Of a DNA stretch of 64,000 nucleotides, positions 53,051 to 62,478 are shown one piece after another (the stretch's first letter is position 1; each line of letters starts with the position of its first letter). The notes under the pieces were generated by a model that saw nothing but the letters and a program-made list of their open reading frames with translations, did no database searches and was not told where the DNA came from. The translations under genes were made by a program, and so were the position numbers. Source of the stretch: Deltaproteobacteria bacterium (GTDB lineage Bacteria; Myxococcota; Myxococcia; Myxococcales; Anaeromyxobacteraceae); the NCBI GenBank assembly GCA_016214955.1, contig JACRMN010000012.1, positions 859,901 to 923,900 of the forward strand. Reading direction: 5' to 3'.

Positions 53051-56000
53051 AGACTATCGCCCCGCTCCGAGAGGAGGCTGTTCACGCCGCATTGGCCCAC
53101 TCGGCGCTGCCCCGCCTTCGGAATATCCTGGCCCGCGCCGGCGCTCACGCCTGTCTTCGCGTCACCGCGCTTCCAGAACCGGTGATGGAGCTTCTCGCCG
53201 AGGAGCTAGCAGGCGATCCCCGTTATGTGGTTCGCGTGCTCGCGTCGTCGGTGAAGCCAGGGGATCCGCCCTGGCGGGCGACGCCAAGCAAAGTTGTCGA
53301 GCTCCGTAACGGTTCCGCGGCCCCCCTGCTCGTGCTGAAACCGCAAGGCCTGCGCTTCGCCGCGGAGGACTCGATCGACGTCGCGACGTTCGCTGAAGTG
53401 TCCCTCGAGGAAGAGGCCGCGACGCTCCGGGAAAGGCTCCTCGAGGCGCTGCCGGACGAGCTTCGTTCCCGGATCGTGACCGGTCTGGGGCGACTGCGCG
53501 AGCAGAGTAGGGCGCGCGACCTCGACGAGGAGCTGCGATACCTCCTCCTGGTTCGGGAGAACGGCAACACGCCCGAGGCCGCCGGCGGTGGGCTGTTTGC
53601 CCTCGGCCTCGTCCCCGACTTCGAGGCCTTCTCGAGGACGGGTATCGAGTCACGGCTGTTGCAGAACGCCGCCTGCGCGGCAGTGCTCGAAGACGCGACT
53701 CGACCGCTCCAGAAGAGGCTCGCAGACTTGCGGCTCGCGCCCGGCGATCTCCCCCGTGAGCTGTTCCTCTTCCTGCGCGACCGCCGGGAGCTCCCGGTTC
53801 GTGCGTGGGGTGAGCACGTGGCCAGTGAGGCACGGTGGCGCCCGCTCGCCTTCGAGCAGTGGAAGTTCAGCGGCGACCAAACCGGGCAGGAGCTCCACCT
53901 CCTCATTGAGCCGCTTGGTCTTCCGTTGCAGGCGCGTGATGAGGTGGGCGGCACGGCTCAAGTAAAGGTGCTCCGCGCGAACGCGCCGCTCCCGGTCGCC
54001 TTCCGATCCGACCCTCGACCATCAGAACACGCCGCTTGGGCCACGTACCGGTTCCAGGTGGTCTCGCTGGCAGGTGGGGAGCCGACAGTGGTGTGGGAGA
54101 GCAGCGCCTTCAAGAAGCCCACCGGTGGCGGGCGGGTAATGCGCCGGAGACTCAGGCCTACCGGTCTCGAGGTTGGCACGTACTTCGTGCGGGTCGATGC
54201 CTACACCACCGACGGCGTGCTGCTCACCACGGCTCTGGAGCGGACCGAAGGGAGCGCGGCGAGCGCCAGAGAAAACGAGTCGGAGGTGTTCCTCTACGTC
54301 GAAGACGAGCAACCCGTCGTCGAGGACACAGCGCGGGCGAGACCAGTACGCTCGTTGCTCGAAGGATGGGCGGAGATCGCGAGGCGGCACCTCAAGGAGA
54401 AGCGCAGGGCCGAGTTGCCGGATCGCTCGCGCGTCACGGGCGGTTGGACCGAGCCAGCGGGTATGACCGCTCGCGGCCAGGTGCACTTCGAGCTCGCGGG
54501 CGAGGGCACCGAGGGCTTCACCGTCGTGATGCCGGCGATCCTGAGGCGGCTCGAGCTCGAGATCCTGGCCCAACCCGACAGGCTCGGGATCTGCCGGCTA
54601 AACGTTCGGCGCGCACCCCGGCCTTGGGACGTGGCGCCCGAGGCTACTATGGACGGCGTCGCCGCTCTCGACGCCTGGGCGGAAGGACGCGAGTTCCTGT
54701 CGCAGCGCCGAGGTCTCTTCAGGCGGCTCCGGGACCAGCACACGGAACGCTCGAGCGGCGCTGATGCCGAAGGCCGGCGATCTCCAGACGAGATCCGCGG
54801 TAAGCGAGCGACGGTCGTTGAAACGGCTGACTTGCTCTCGCTTGCGGCGGACATCGAAGCCTACGCGTCTGCGTACGCGCGCCTGGTGGAGGTCACCCTC
54901 GGCGCGAGCTCCGAGCCGGGATGGGGGGCCGCGGTTGCGGCGCTCGCGCGGCTCGACACGGTGGAGCTGCGGTGGTCGTCCACGGAGCTCGATCCCGGTC
55001 GCGCGCTCTTGGCCGCGCCGACACATCCGCTTCGGTTGCTCTGGCACCTGCACCACGCCACCGCGGTAACCACCGCCGTCGAGGCGTGGTCCGCCGGTTC
55101 GGCGCGCGTTCCGGACTGGCCGTCACACCTTCAGACGCTTCTGCGCGGCATCCTTCCGCTGAATCTGCCCTCCGTCCTCTTCGGCACGGGTGAGCGCGCC
55201 TACGTCGAGCACGGCCCGCTGACGAATTGCTGGGCACTCTACCTTCCCGATGGGCACGAGGCCGGAACCGTCGATCCGGCGGTCTGCCGCGATCGCGTGT
55301 GCCAGATCCTCGCGGTGCAGGACCGCGACATCGCTCCGACGCTCGTGGGTGCGGACGAGGTGGGCCGCCGCCTCGTCGAGTACCTCGGCGCGCACCCCTA
55401 CGTCGAGCAGCTCACGGTTAACGTGTTCAACCCTGGGGATGCTGGGCTCGTCGCCGATACGCTGCGAGACGTCGAGCGACGGAGGCGCGAGATCAGCCCA
55501 GGGGAACCACCGCCGCTCCGGTACGCGGTGCGTCTGTTCTCGGACGGGGAAAGGCCCGAGGCGATCGGCTCCGAGATCGACTCACTCATCGATCCCGAGC
55601 GACAGGTGGGAGAGGATGACGAGTTCACACTCGCTAACGGTCAGTACGTCCGGCCCAAGCTCGTCTTCGCAAAGAACAGGATCGCAGATTTTGTGCGCGA
55701 TCCCGCTGCTTACCGCGCTCACGTCTCAATCGTTCTCGAGGGTTTCTCCGCTCGAGGTCGCGTCGCGGACCTGGGCGCTTTTCGGCGCGGATCCTTCTTC
55801 GGCGGACTGATTCAGGAACCGGAAAGCCTGTATCAGGCCGAGAGCCCAGTCTTCGGATGGGTGAAAGGTCTGCGCCCGGGCCACGGAGCCTCTGCCGCGC
55901 CGCGTGAGGCGCTCATGGCGCGTGCCTTGAGCGCTGTCCAACGCCTGCAGGCATCGGCGGCGCTCGGAGGTCCCGCTCGGTCCGGCACCGGTCCGGTAGT

Positions 56001-58671
56001 GGCGCTTGAGCTCGGGGTGGATGCCCAGCTGCTTCTCAGGCTCGTACACGAGGCGAGCGATTGGGTGTTGACCATCGACCGCAATCTCGGCTTGGACTTC
56101 TTCGACAGCCCGTCCTCGGCGGAGGACATGGGCTACCTGCTCGACTTCGCTCCGGAGTATCTCCAGGAGGATCGACAGCGCATCCTACTCACGACGCGTT
56201 CCAGCCAGGAGCTGTACGCCACGATCGCGCCTATGCTCGGACGCATGGGGCTCGACATCCGCGAGGGGGAGGAGCGCGCCGTGTTGGAAGCGGTTCGCAC
56301 GCTCTCCGGACGGCTCGCCCTGCGCTTCGCGGCATCGAACAACGAGGCAACCGAAGTATCGGGGCTGCTTCTCGCGCGCTGGAAGCTCGAGCAGGCCAAC
56401 CTCCTGTCGCGGGTGGTTGTGATCCCGCTTGATGCACACCAGGGATGGTTCGCAACGCCCGAGCCTCCAGAGAACGACGGTGAGGCTGCTGTCTCGGCGC
56501 GCCGAGCCGATCTGCTCCTCGTCGCCTTCGATCCGAGTCGGCGGCGACTCCTGTTCCGAATCGTGGAGGTGAAGGCTCGGGCCGACATCGCCTCCTCCGG
56601 GCTGGCTCAGCTCTATGCCGAAATGAAGGAGCAGACCGATCGTACGGCGCAACGTCTTCGCGGACTCTTTGATCCAGAGAGCTTCGCGGGCGCCGACGGT
56701 GCGCCTCGCTTCGACCTGCCGCTCCGAGCGAAGGAACTCGCGACCGTGCTCGCCTTCTACGTGCGCCGCGCGAGGCGCTACGGACTCATGTCGGAGGCGG
56801 ACGCGGAGGGCGCACTTCAGTTCTTGGCCACACTCGAAGAGGGCTATCGGATCGACCTGGCGGCGCTCGGGGTAGTGTACCAACGCAGCGCGCAGGGAAG
56901 CCGAGTGGACGAGCTCGAGCCGGGCTTCCCGGTGTATCGCTTCGGTCACGACGACGCGAAGGCGCTCCTCGCAGCCGCTCTGCGTCGCCCACTCGAGCGC
57001 GACGCCTCGGGCACCGACCGTGGCGACGGCGGACCCGGAACTGGTGGCGGCGGCCTAGCGGGTGGCACGCCTGGCGGGCCGGCGGGCGCCGCTCCGGGCG
57101 GCTCAGCGGGTGCGCCTGCCGCCATGCCGAGCCCCGCGGCCGCGAGCGCACGTGAGCTGCTGCGCATCGTGGATATGGCAGTGCCGCCGGGACCGGGCGG
57201 CGTGGCCGACGTGAGTTCACCCGCGACCCTAGACACTCCGGCCGTGGTCCGTCCGAACGCTCCAGAGGCGCCATCGCCCGAGTCCGCTACACCCACACCG
57301 GCTCATCTCCCTGCGCACTCCACTGCGTTGGGAGCGGAGTCTTCGTTGCCGAGGAGCGAGCGTGACGTTGTCGCGGGCCTCGATGCGGCTCACGAGGCAG
57401 GGAGAGGTGCCAGCGGTCGCGCTGCAGGGCCGATGCGCTCGGAGGTCACGGCTCCGGCGTCCTCCGAGATCGTGTTCGTCGGCGCCTCCGAGCCGACGGC
57501 CCAGTACGGCATCCTCGGCAGGCTGCGAGATCGCCCATTCGCACTCGACCTCAACGGCTGCAACACCATCAGCCTGTTCGGAGTTCAAGGGTTCGGGAAG
57601 TCGTACACGCTCGGTGCGATCGCAGAGATGGCCTCGATGCCGGCGCCGGGCATCAACCACCTGCCCGCGCCCCTCGCCACGGTCATCTTCCACTACCACA
57701 AGTCCGACGCCTACCCGCCCGAGTACGCCAGCGCGAGATTCCCGAACAGCAAAGAGCGGGAGGTCGGCCGTCTTGCGGAGGACTACGGTGCCAAGCCGCA
57801 GGGACTCACGGACGTCGTGCTCCTCTCGCCTGAGGCGAAGCTCGAGGCGCGCCGCCGAGAGTTCCCAGGCGTCGACGTGCGTCCCATCAAGTTCGCATCG
57901 AGCGAGCTTGGGGCGGAGAGCTGGAAGTTCCTCCTGGGCGCGTCGGATAACCAGTCGCTCTACATGCGGCAGCTCGTTGCGCTCATGCGCGAGCTCCGCG
58001 GCCGGCTGACGGTACCCGCATTGCGCGAAGCGCTCAACGCGGCGGACATGCAGCCTGCCGGGAGGCAGCTCGCGCAGGAACGGCTTAGGATTGCGGAGCC
58101 GTACATCGATGACACCGCCACTCTCGCGACCCTGCTGCGACCCGGCCGGACGGTCATCGTCGACCTCCGGGACGAGTGGGTCGAGAAGGAGGACGCGCTC
58201 GGGCTGTTCGTGGTCATGCTCCGGATCTTCGCGGCTGCGAAGGTCGGCGGTCAGGACTTCAACAAGCTCGTGGTGTTCGACGAGGCGCACAAGTACATCA
58301 CCGAGTCCGACCTCATCGGGCAGGTGGTGGAGACGATTCGCGAGATGCGCCACCAGGCCACGTCCGTCGTGATCGCGAGCCAAGACCCGCTGTCCGTGCC
58401 GAGAGCCGTCGTGGAGCTCACGTCGGTGCTCCTCCTTCACCGCATGACCTCCCCTCAGTGGCTCAAGCATCTCAAGTCGGCGATCCACGCGCTGGATCCG
58501 GTATCGAACGACTTGGTAGCGTCCCTGCCGCCGGGGGAGGCCCTGCTCTGGGCGCAGCGGGCGTCCGACCGACTGCTCACCCAGCGACCACAGCGCGTGC
58601 AGATCCGGCCGCGCGTGACTCAGCACGGCGGCGGCACACGAACGGCGGTCGAGGGCGCGTCGGTACGCTGA
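53047..58671 (+). CDS. Large HerA/DUF87-type ATPase with nuclease-like motif, MAD8-like
   Basis: A 1874-residue protein. The C-terminal 370 residues form a HerA/FtsK-type ATPase: Walker A LFGVQGFGKSYTLGAI (about 1510) and Walker B KLVVFDEAHKYI (about 1740), with an Arg-finger region. At about 1160-1175 lies ADLLLVAFD followed by IVEVKARADI, a PD-(D/E)xK-like arrangement. A Gly/Pro-rich linker at about 1320-1420 separates the halves. The N-terminal 1100 residues show no known domain. This is the likely DNA translocase or effector of the defence system. Confidence 0.8.
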   Translation: MKTIAPLREEAVHAALAHSALPRLRNILARAGAHACLRVTALPEPVMELLAEELAGDPRYVVRVLASSVKPGDPPWRATPSKVVELRNGSAAPLLVLKPQGLRFAAEDSIDVATFAEVSLEEEAATLRERLLEALPDELRSRIVTGLGRLREQSRARDLDEELRYLLLVRENGNTPEAAGGGLFALGLVPDFEAFSRTGIESRLLQNAACAAVLEDATRPLQKRLADLRLAPGDLPRELFLFLRDRRELPVRAWGEHVASEARWRPLAFEQWKFSGDQTGQELHLLIEPLGLPLQARDEVGGTAQVKVLRANAPLPVAFRSDPRPSEHAAWATYRFQVVSLAGGEPTVVWESSAFKKPTGGGRVMRRRLRPTGLEVGTYFVRVDAYTTDGVLLTTALERTEGSAASARENESEVFLYVEDEQPVVEDTARARPVRSLLEGWAEIARRHLKEKRRAELPDRSRVTGGWTEPAGMTARGQVHFELAGEGTEGFTVVMPAILRRLELEILAQPDRLGICRLNVRRAPRPWDVAPEATMDGVAALDAWAEGREFLSQRRGLFRRLRDQHTERSSGADAEGRRSPDEIRGKRATVVETADLLSLAADIEAYASAYARLVEVTLGASSEPGWGAAVAALARLDTVELRWSSTELDPGRALLAAPTHPLRLLWHLHHATAVTTAVEAWSAGSARVPDWPSHLQTLLRGILPLNLPSVLFGTGERAYVEHGPLTNCWALYLPDGHEAGTVDPAVCRDRVCQILAVQDRDIAPTLVGADEVGRRLVEYLGAHPYVEQLTVNVFNPGDAGLVADTLRDVERRRREISPGEPPPLRYAVRLFSDGERPEAIGSEIDSLIDPERQVGEDDEFTLANGQYVRPKLVFAKNRIADFVRDPAAYRAHVSIVLEGFSARGRVADLGAFRRGSFFGGLIQEPESLYQAESPVFGWVKGLRPGHGASAAPREALMARALSAVQRLQASAALGGPARSGTGPVVALELGVDAQLLLRLVHEASDWVLTIDRNLGLDFFDSPSSAEDMGYLLDFAPEYLQEDRQRILLTTRSSQELYATIAPMLGRMGLDIREGEERAVLEAVRTLSGRLALRFAASNNEATEVSGLLLARWKLEQANLLSRVVVIPLDAHQGWFATPEPPENDGEAAVSARRADLLLVAFDPSRRRLLFRIVEVKARADIASSGLAQLYAEMKEQTDRTAQRLRGLFDPESFAGADGAPRFDLPLRAKELATVLAFYVRRARRYGLMSEADAEGALQFLATLEEGYRIDLAALGVVYQRSAQGSRVDELEPGFPVYRFGHDDAKALLAAALRRPLERDASGTDRGDGGPGTGGGGLAGGTPGGPAGAAPGGSAGAPAAMPSPAAASARELLRIVDMAVPPGPGGVADVSSPATLDTPAVVRPNAPEAPSPESATPTPAHLPAHSTALGAESSLPRSERDVVAGLDAAHEAGRGASGRAAGPMRSEVTAPASSEIVFVGASEPTAQYGILGRLRDRPFALDLNGCNTISLFGVQGFGKSYTLGAIAEMASMPAPGINHLPAPLATVIFHYHKSDAYPPEYASARFPNSKEREVGRLAEDYGAKPQGLTDVVLLSPEAKLEARRREFPGVDVRPIKFASSELGAESWKFLLGASDNQSLYMRQLVALMRELRGRLTVPALREALNAADMQPAGRQLAQERLRIAEPYIDDTATLATLLRPGRTVIVDLRDEWVEKEDALGLFVVMLRIFAAAKVGGQDFNKLVVFDEAHKYITESDLIGQVVETIREMRHQATSVVIASQDPLSVPRAVVELTSVLLLHRMTSPQWLKHLKSAIHALDPVSNDLVASLPPGEALLWAQRASDRLLTQRPQRVQIRPRVTQHGGGTRTAVEGASVR

Positions 58672-58937
58672 CGCGGGGTGCCGTACGCGCGCGGGGCGAA
58701 AGGCGCACTGGGAGGGAAAGCGGAAGTCACCACCGGGGAACCACAAGCTATTGGTTAATGGCGGCAGGGGAACCTCCTGGGATGACAGCGCCTGTCGCCG
58801 GGCGCGGACAGCCATAAACACTATCAGTAGATCCCGGCGACCAGGGGCGCCAACCGGGGGAGGCTGCGGACGCTTGCGCGGGTCCTAGCCACCAGCCTGC
58901 TTGCCCGCATGCGGCGGGGACGGTAGGGTAACAGCCC

Positions 58938-59345
58938 GTGAGCGATCCTGCCGAACTGGCCGACAAGGTTCGCTACACAGGCAGTGGAGAACACAAGAGG
59001 TACCCGAGTCCGCTTGCGGATCCTGCGCTGCGCTCGGACGCTACGGACTGCGACGCAGTGGACCCGACGCTGAGCCAAGACCCTGGTCGCTTGCAGCGGT
59101 TGCTTCAGGAGGTCATCCGTCGCGGACAAGTAGATCCTCGAAAGGAGGGCGCGTTTCCGAGGCGTGCCTGGGGCAGGTTACGAGTCGCGGACGGAAGCGT
59201 TCAGTTGTTCGAGGCTCGTCTGACGAACTCCGCACAGGGCCTCTACAAGGGGTACTTCATCGAAGCGGGTGACCTCATCGGAAAGAGGGCTTGGCTGCGT
59301 CGCCAGTTCGCTGAAGGCGGTCCATGGACCGAAGTGTTGCCATGA
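58938..59345 (+). CDS. Small partner of a degenerate ImmA/IrrE protein
   Basis: A 135-residue soluble protein, start GTG. Recognisable features are YTGSGEHKRYPSP near the start, an acidic middle, and RVADGSVQLFEARLTNSAQG with YKGYF. No catalytic motif is assigned. It overlaps the next gene by 4 bp (ATGA). I have a general recollection of this pattern as an uncharacterised gene paired with a larger partner. Probably a two-gene defence or toxin-antitoxin unit. Confidence 0.6.
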   Translation: MSDPAELADKVRYTGSGEHKRYPSPLADPALRSDATDCDAVDPTLSQDPGRLQRLLQEVIRRGQVDPRKEGAFPRRAWGRLRVADGSVQLFEARLTNSAQGLYKGYFIEAGDLIGKRAWLRRQFAEGGPWTEVLP

Positions 59346-60706
59346 GCCTGAAGTTCGACATCGAGTGGTTACCGGCACCAGGAGTCCGTGACCCCGCCGA
59401 GGCGGCGACTTGGGCTGAGATGTCGCTGGTGCTCAACGGCGACAAGGTATCGCGGGTCTTGGACGAGCGCCTGAATTCGGGCCGCAACAGCTACTTCGGG
59501 AGCGCACTTCCGCTTGCGGAGTGGCTTGTTGATGCCTGGCCAAGGCTGGTCCACGAACGCCGCGCTCCTGTCCCCCTGCGGGAAGCGCTCACAACCAGGA
59601 CGGGGGCAGCCGAACCTTCGATCGGAGTCACACGCAGTGACTTCTACGAGTGGGTGGGATACCACTCGCTTCGTGCTGCACGGGATGGCGGAGTCGTCCC
59701 AGACATTCGTATCGTCAGGTTCGACAGTTCCTCGTTCGCCGTTCGAGTGAACTCCGATGTCGGAGCTCTTGCGCCGGGTGTGACTGTTCGATTCATCGCC
59801 GAGGCCGACGCCCGTGTGCCGGCGGTAGAACTCCAGGCAGAACTGCATAGGGTCATCGAGTCTGCCGTCGCGCGGCTCAAGGGCGTTAGCACAGAACGGG
59901 TTCAGCGCTTGCGTGAGCGCTGGTGCGCCGCCCATAGCGAGGCTGCCACGGTTGCCGGTCGGCTAGGCGTGGACGACGAGACCCTGTCGCCTGATGAGCG
60001 AGAGGCTATCGACGAAGTTGTAGGCGATCCGGAACGCGAGATCCTACTTGGCATCGCGGAGGGTTCAGCCGCGGCGTCAGTCGCTCGTCGACTGAGCGAG
60101 GCCCGAACTGTAAGAAATGATGAACCCGACGCGGCTCCTGCCGGCAAGGCGTGGGTGCATCTTGAGGAAACGCTGCATCGGTTGCGTCTGGGCCGGCCGT
60201 GGCTCACGGGGTGGGCTGCTGCGTCGCAGTTTCGGACGGCGGTCGGCCTGAGCGCGATGGATGCCCCGGCCAAGGTGTTTCCGATGTTCTTAGAGGAACG
60301 ATGTGGATGGCCGCAGGAGCGCCAGCTGTTTGCCCTGACCGCTCCCCCGACGGGTGTCGAAACAGTACACGTGAAGCACTCGGATCGAACGCCCGTCGTA
60401 ATGACGGCCACGACAACTCCACAGGCACATCGGTTCCGGCTGGCGCGATCGCTGTACTACTTCTTGTTCCTCAACGGTCCTGGAGATCGAGCTGTCTCTG
60501 ACTCGCATCTCATTCAGGGTCGCCTGAGTGAAGCAAATGCATTTGCTGCGGAACTGCTCGCACCAGCTGAGCTGATCCGCGCACACGCCCCTCCGGGCTC
60601 TATTTGGACGCGAGAGCAACGCAAGCTCGTTGCAAAGGAGCTCGGTGTCGATCAACGCGTCGTGGCTCACCAGATCGAGAACCGTGACCTTGGTTACGCT
60701 GCCTGA
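59342..60706 (+). CDS. ImmA/IrrE-like protein lacking its HExxH zinc motif
   Basis: A 454-residue protein. The C-terminal part has the ImmA/IrrE signature EANAFAAELLAPAELIR, but the preceding helix that normally reads HExxH is RFRLARSLYYFLFLNG, with no His or Glu. An active metalloprotease is therefore unlikely. The N-terminal 200 residues show no known domain. The start at 59342 is set by the ATGA overlap; an upstream ATG at 59324 is possible. It ends about 30 bp before the right-end repeat region. Confidence 0.65.
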   Translation: MSLKFDIEWLPAPGVRDPAEAATWAEMSLVLNGDKVSRVLDERLNSGRNSYFGSALPLAEWLVDAWPRLVHERRAPVPLREALTTRTGAAEPSIGVTRSDFYEWVGYHSLRAARDGGVVPDIRIVRFDSSSFAVRVNSDVGALAPGVTVRFIAEADARVPAVELQAELHRVIESAVARLKGVSTERVQRLRERWCAAHSEAATVAGRLGVDDETLSPDEREAIDEVVGDPEREILLGIAEGSAAASVARRLSEARTVRNDEPDAAPAGKAWVHLEETLHRLRLGRPWLTGWAAASQFRTAVGLSAMDAPAKVFPMFLEERCGWPQERQLFALTAPPTGVETVHVKHSDRTPVVMTATTTPQAHRFRLARSLYYFLFLNGPGDRAVSDSHLIQGRLSEANAFAAELLAPAELIRAHAPPGSIWTREQRKLVAKELGVDQRVVAHQIENRDLGYAA

Positions 60707-60736
60707 ACGGTGTTGGTTCCGGGTACGGTGGAGTGC

Positions 60737-60755
60737 TGCCATTCTGGCGCCATTT
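60737..60755. repeat. 19-bp repeat also present near the left end (6770-6788); possible integrase arm site
   Basis: TGCCATTCTGGCGCCATTT occurs at 6770-6788, inside the 3' end of int, and at 60737-60755, in the same orientation. The copies lie 44 bp and 128 bp inside the two attachment cores. In the excised circle they would flank the core, as arm-type binding sites do. Confidence 0.5.
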
Positions 60756-60883
60756 CTTGGCCGGAAGCGGCCGGACCGAGGCGGAAGGAGACGGACGCGG
60801 ACGGACACCCGAAACGGCTGAAGCTGCGGTCGACATTGGGAAAACAGCGTGTCGGCGCGCGGTTAGCGTTCACGGCTCACAAA

Positions 60884-60909
60884 GTTCAAATCCCTTTTCC
60901 CGCTCCATC
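60884..60909. repeat. attR core, 26-bp direct repeat
   Basis: Identical to 6701-6726. The sequence just upstream (GGCTCACAAA) is not tRNA, so this copy marks the element's right junction and the tRNA gene has been rebuilt only on the left. Confidence 0.95.
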
Positions 60910-60910
60910 T

Positions 60911-60937
60911 AAGGCCCCGGTTCGCCGGGGCCTTTTT
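60911..60937 (+). terminator. Rho-independent terminator of the tRNA-Gly gene
   Basis: A 10-bp stem (60911-60920 with 60925-60934) with the loop TTCG, running into TTTTT. It lies immediately after attR, so it originally followed the tRNA and was separated from it by the insertion. Confidence 0.9.
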
Positions 60938-60971
60938 CATTCCACCCCCTCCATGTGCCCCACCTGTGCCC

Positions 60972-61323
60972 CTACGGCGCCGGAGCCGGCGTGATCGCGG
61001 GGGTTTCGGCCCGGGCCACCTGTGGCGGAGGCTTGTCGAGCAGCTGGACCGCGTCCCGCTTCACGTCCGGCGAGAGGTGCGCGTAGCGCATCGTCATGTC
61101 GATGGTGGCGTGGCCGAGGAGCTCCTGCACCGCCTTGAGCGCCACGCCCCGCATCACCAGGTGTGAAGCGAAGGTGTGCCGGAGGTCGTGCGTCGTGAGC
61201 CGCTTCGCGAGGCCGGCCCTGGCGCAAGTCCGGGGGACCACCTGCTTCACCCGGTTGTGGTTGAGCCGCTTCCCGGTGGCCTCGCAGAACACGTACGGCC
61301 CCCGCAGGTGACGGTGCGCCTGC
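60972..61323 (-). pseudogene. C-terminal remnant of a second tyrosine integrase
   Basis: The frame encodes the last 117 residues of a tyrosine recombinase: [29 protein letters not shown] with the catalytic Tyr, and a Pro-rich end. The region upstream lacks the catalytic first Arg and becomes non-integrase sequence near 61330. It is distinct from the ICE integrase (different tail and spacing) and lies just beyond the tRNA terminator. It is the relic of an older element at this tRNA. Confidence 0.85.
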
Positions 61324-61549
61324 AGCGTTGCCACCCTTCGAGGGTGCGCTCGCGAATGCCATCGCCCCATGCGGCCCGAGCGCCCCCGACGCGGCGGTCG
61401 ACCTTCGTACGCGAGATGAGCGGTCGAGACCTTTCGTGACGGCCGCGCGAGACGCCTGGCTGAGGGGACTCCTCGCGAACGGGTGGACCCAGGCGGAGTG
61501 GCAGCAGATCGCCGAGGCATGGCGATAGCAGGAGAGCAGCGCCAGCGCT

Positions 61550-61570
61550 CTTGCACAGGACCCGTGCAAG
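61550..61570. promoter_or_regulatory. Inverted repeat upstream of higBA
   Basis: CTTGCAC (61550-61556) and GTGCAAG (61564-61570) are perfect complements with a 7-bp spacer, 16 bp before the higB start. A TTAAAC-like -10 sequence follows. This is where HigA would bind for self-repression. Confidence 0.6.
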
Positions 61571-61586
61571 CATTAAACTGGCTCCC

Positions 61587-61880
61587 GTGATCCTCGACTT
61601 CGCCGACCAGGCCACCGAGGACATCTTCCATGGGGTGACGAGCAAGGCCGCACGCCGCAGCCTGCCGCAGGAGCTGTGGGGCGCGGCTCGGCGCAAGCTC
61701 GACCGGCTCAACGCGGCGCGAGAGCCCCGAGACCTCGCCGACCCGCCCGGCAACCGCCTGGAGGCCCTCAAGGGAGACTACGCGGGCTTCTTCAGCATCC
61801 GGGTGAACGACCAATACCGCATCGTCTTCCGGTTCGAGCACGGCGACGCCCGCGCGGTCCAGATCGTCGACTATCACTGA
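61587..61880 (+). CDS. higB: HigB-type toxin
   Basis: A 97-residue RelE/HigB-superfamily protein. Its pattern is [32 protein letters not shown] and the C-terminal [12 protein letters not shown], with the basic and aromatic residues of ribosome-dependent mRNA cleavers. The GTG start at 61587 matches the usual family start. It lies 11 bp before higA, the toxin-first order of higBA operons. Confidence 0.9.
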   Translation: MILDFADQATEDIFHGVTSKAARRSLPQELWGAARRKLDRLNAAREPRDLADPPGNRLEALKGDYAGFFSIRVNDQYRIVFRFEHGDARAVQIVDYH

Positions 61881-61891
61881 GGAGAGCCGTC

Positions 61892-62209
61892 ATGCTGCCC
61901 AAGAACAGGCCCCCGACCCCGCCCGGCGAGATGCTTCTCGAGGAGTACCTCCGGCCCCGCGGCATCACCCAGGTCGACCTGGCGGCGCGCATGGGCGTGC
62001 CGATCCAGCGGGTGAACACCATCGTCAACGGGAAGCGCGGCATCACCGCCGAGACGGCCATCCTGCTCTCGGAGGCGCTGAACACCAGCCCGGAGCTCTG
62101 GATGGGGCTGCAGGCGAACCACGACCTCTGGCAGGCGCTGCGGAAGCGGGGAAGCAGGCGCGTCGGATCCGGGGGGGCACGAGGGGTGGGCAAGCATCGA
62201 GCGGCTTGA
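61892..62209 (+). CDS. higA: HigA-type antitoxin
   Basis: A 105-residue protein with the HigA pattern PPGEMLLEEYLRPRGITQVDLAARMGVP and VNTIVNGKRGITAETAILLSEAL, an XRE-type HTH. The C-terminal third is Arg/Gly-rich. It neutralises HigB and likely binds the upstream inverted repeat. Confidence 0.9.
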   Translation: MLPKNRPPTPPGEMLLEEYLRPRGITQVDLAARMGVPIQRVNTIVNGKRGITAETAILLSEALNTSPELWMGLQANHDLWQALRKRGSRRVGSGGARGVGKHRAA

Positions 62210-62447
62210 CTCAGGCGAGGGTTGGGCATTGGCCATGTCTGCCCCAGCTCCTGGCCCAGCTGGCGCTCCCCGGGAATGAGCGGGAGCTGCGGTAGATCCT
62301 CGCGGAGCTGGCCATGCTCTCGGCGTGGAAGCCCATCACCGCCGGCCTGGCCAGGGCACCCCCGCCTCGAGCCGACTGCGGTGTCAGGCGGGGTCGACGA
62401 CATGCAGGGGCAGGGATCGGGTCCCTTGCCCGGGAAGTCGAAACCGG

Positions 62448-62465
62448 ATATGATGCTCGTCATAT
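62448..62465. promoter_or_regulatory. TetR-type operator upstream of the regulator gene
   Basis: An 18-bp imperfect palindrome, ATATGATGCTCGTCATAT, 13 bp before the tetR-family start. A close variant lies upstream of the SDR gene. Confidence 0.6.
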
Positions 62466-62478
62466 TTGTGAGCCCGCG

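Noticed and set aside
61328-61528. Separate small gene between the integrase relic and higBA
   Set aside because: The C-terminal third looks protein-like, but the frame has no start site or family match; it is more likely a fragment.
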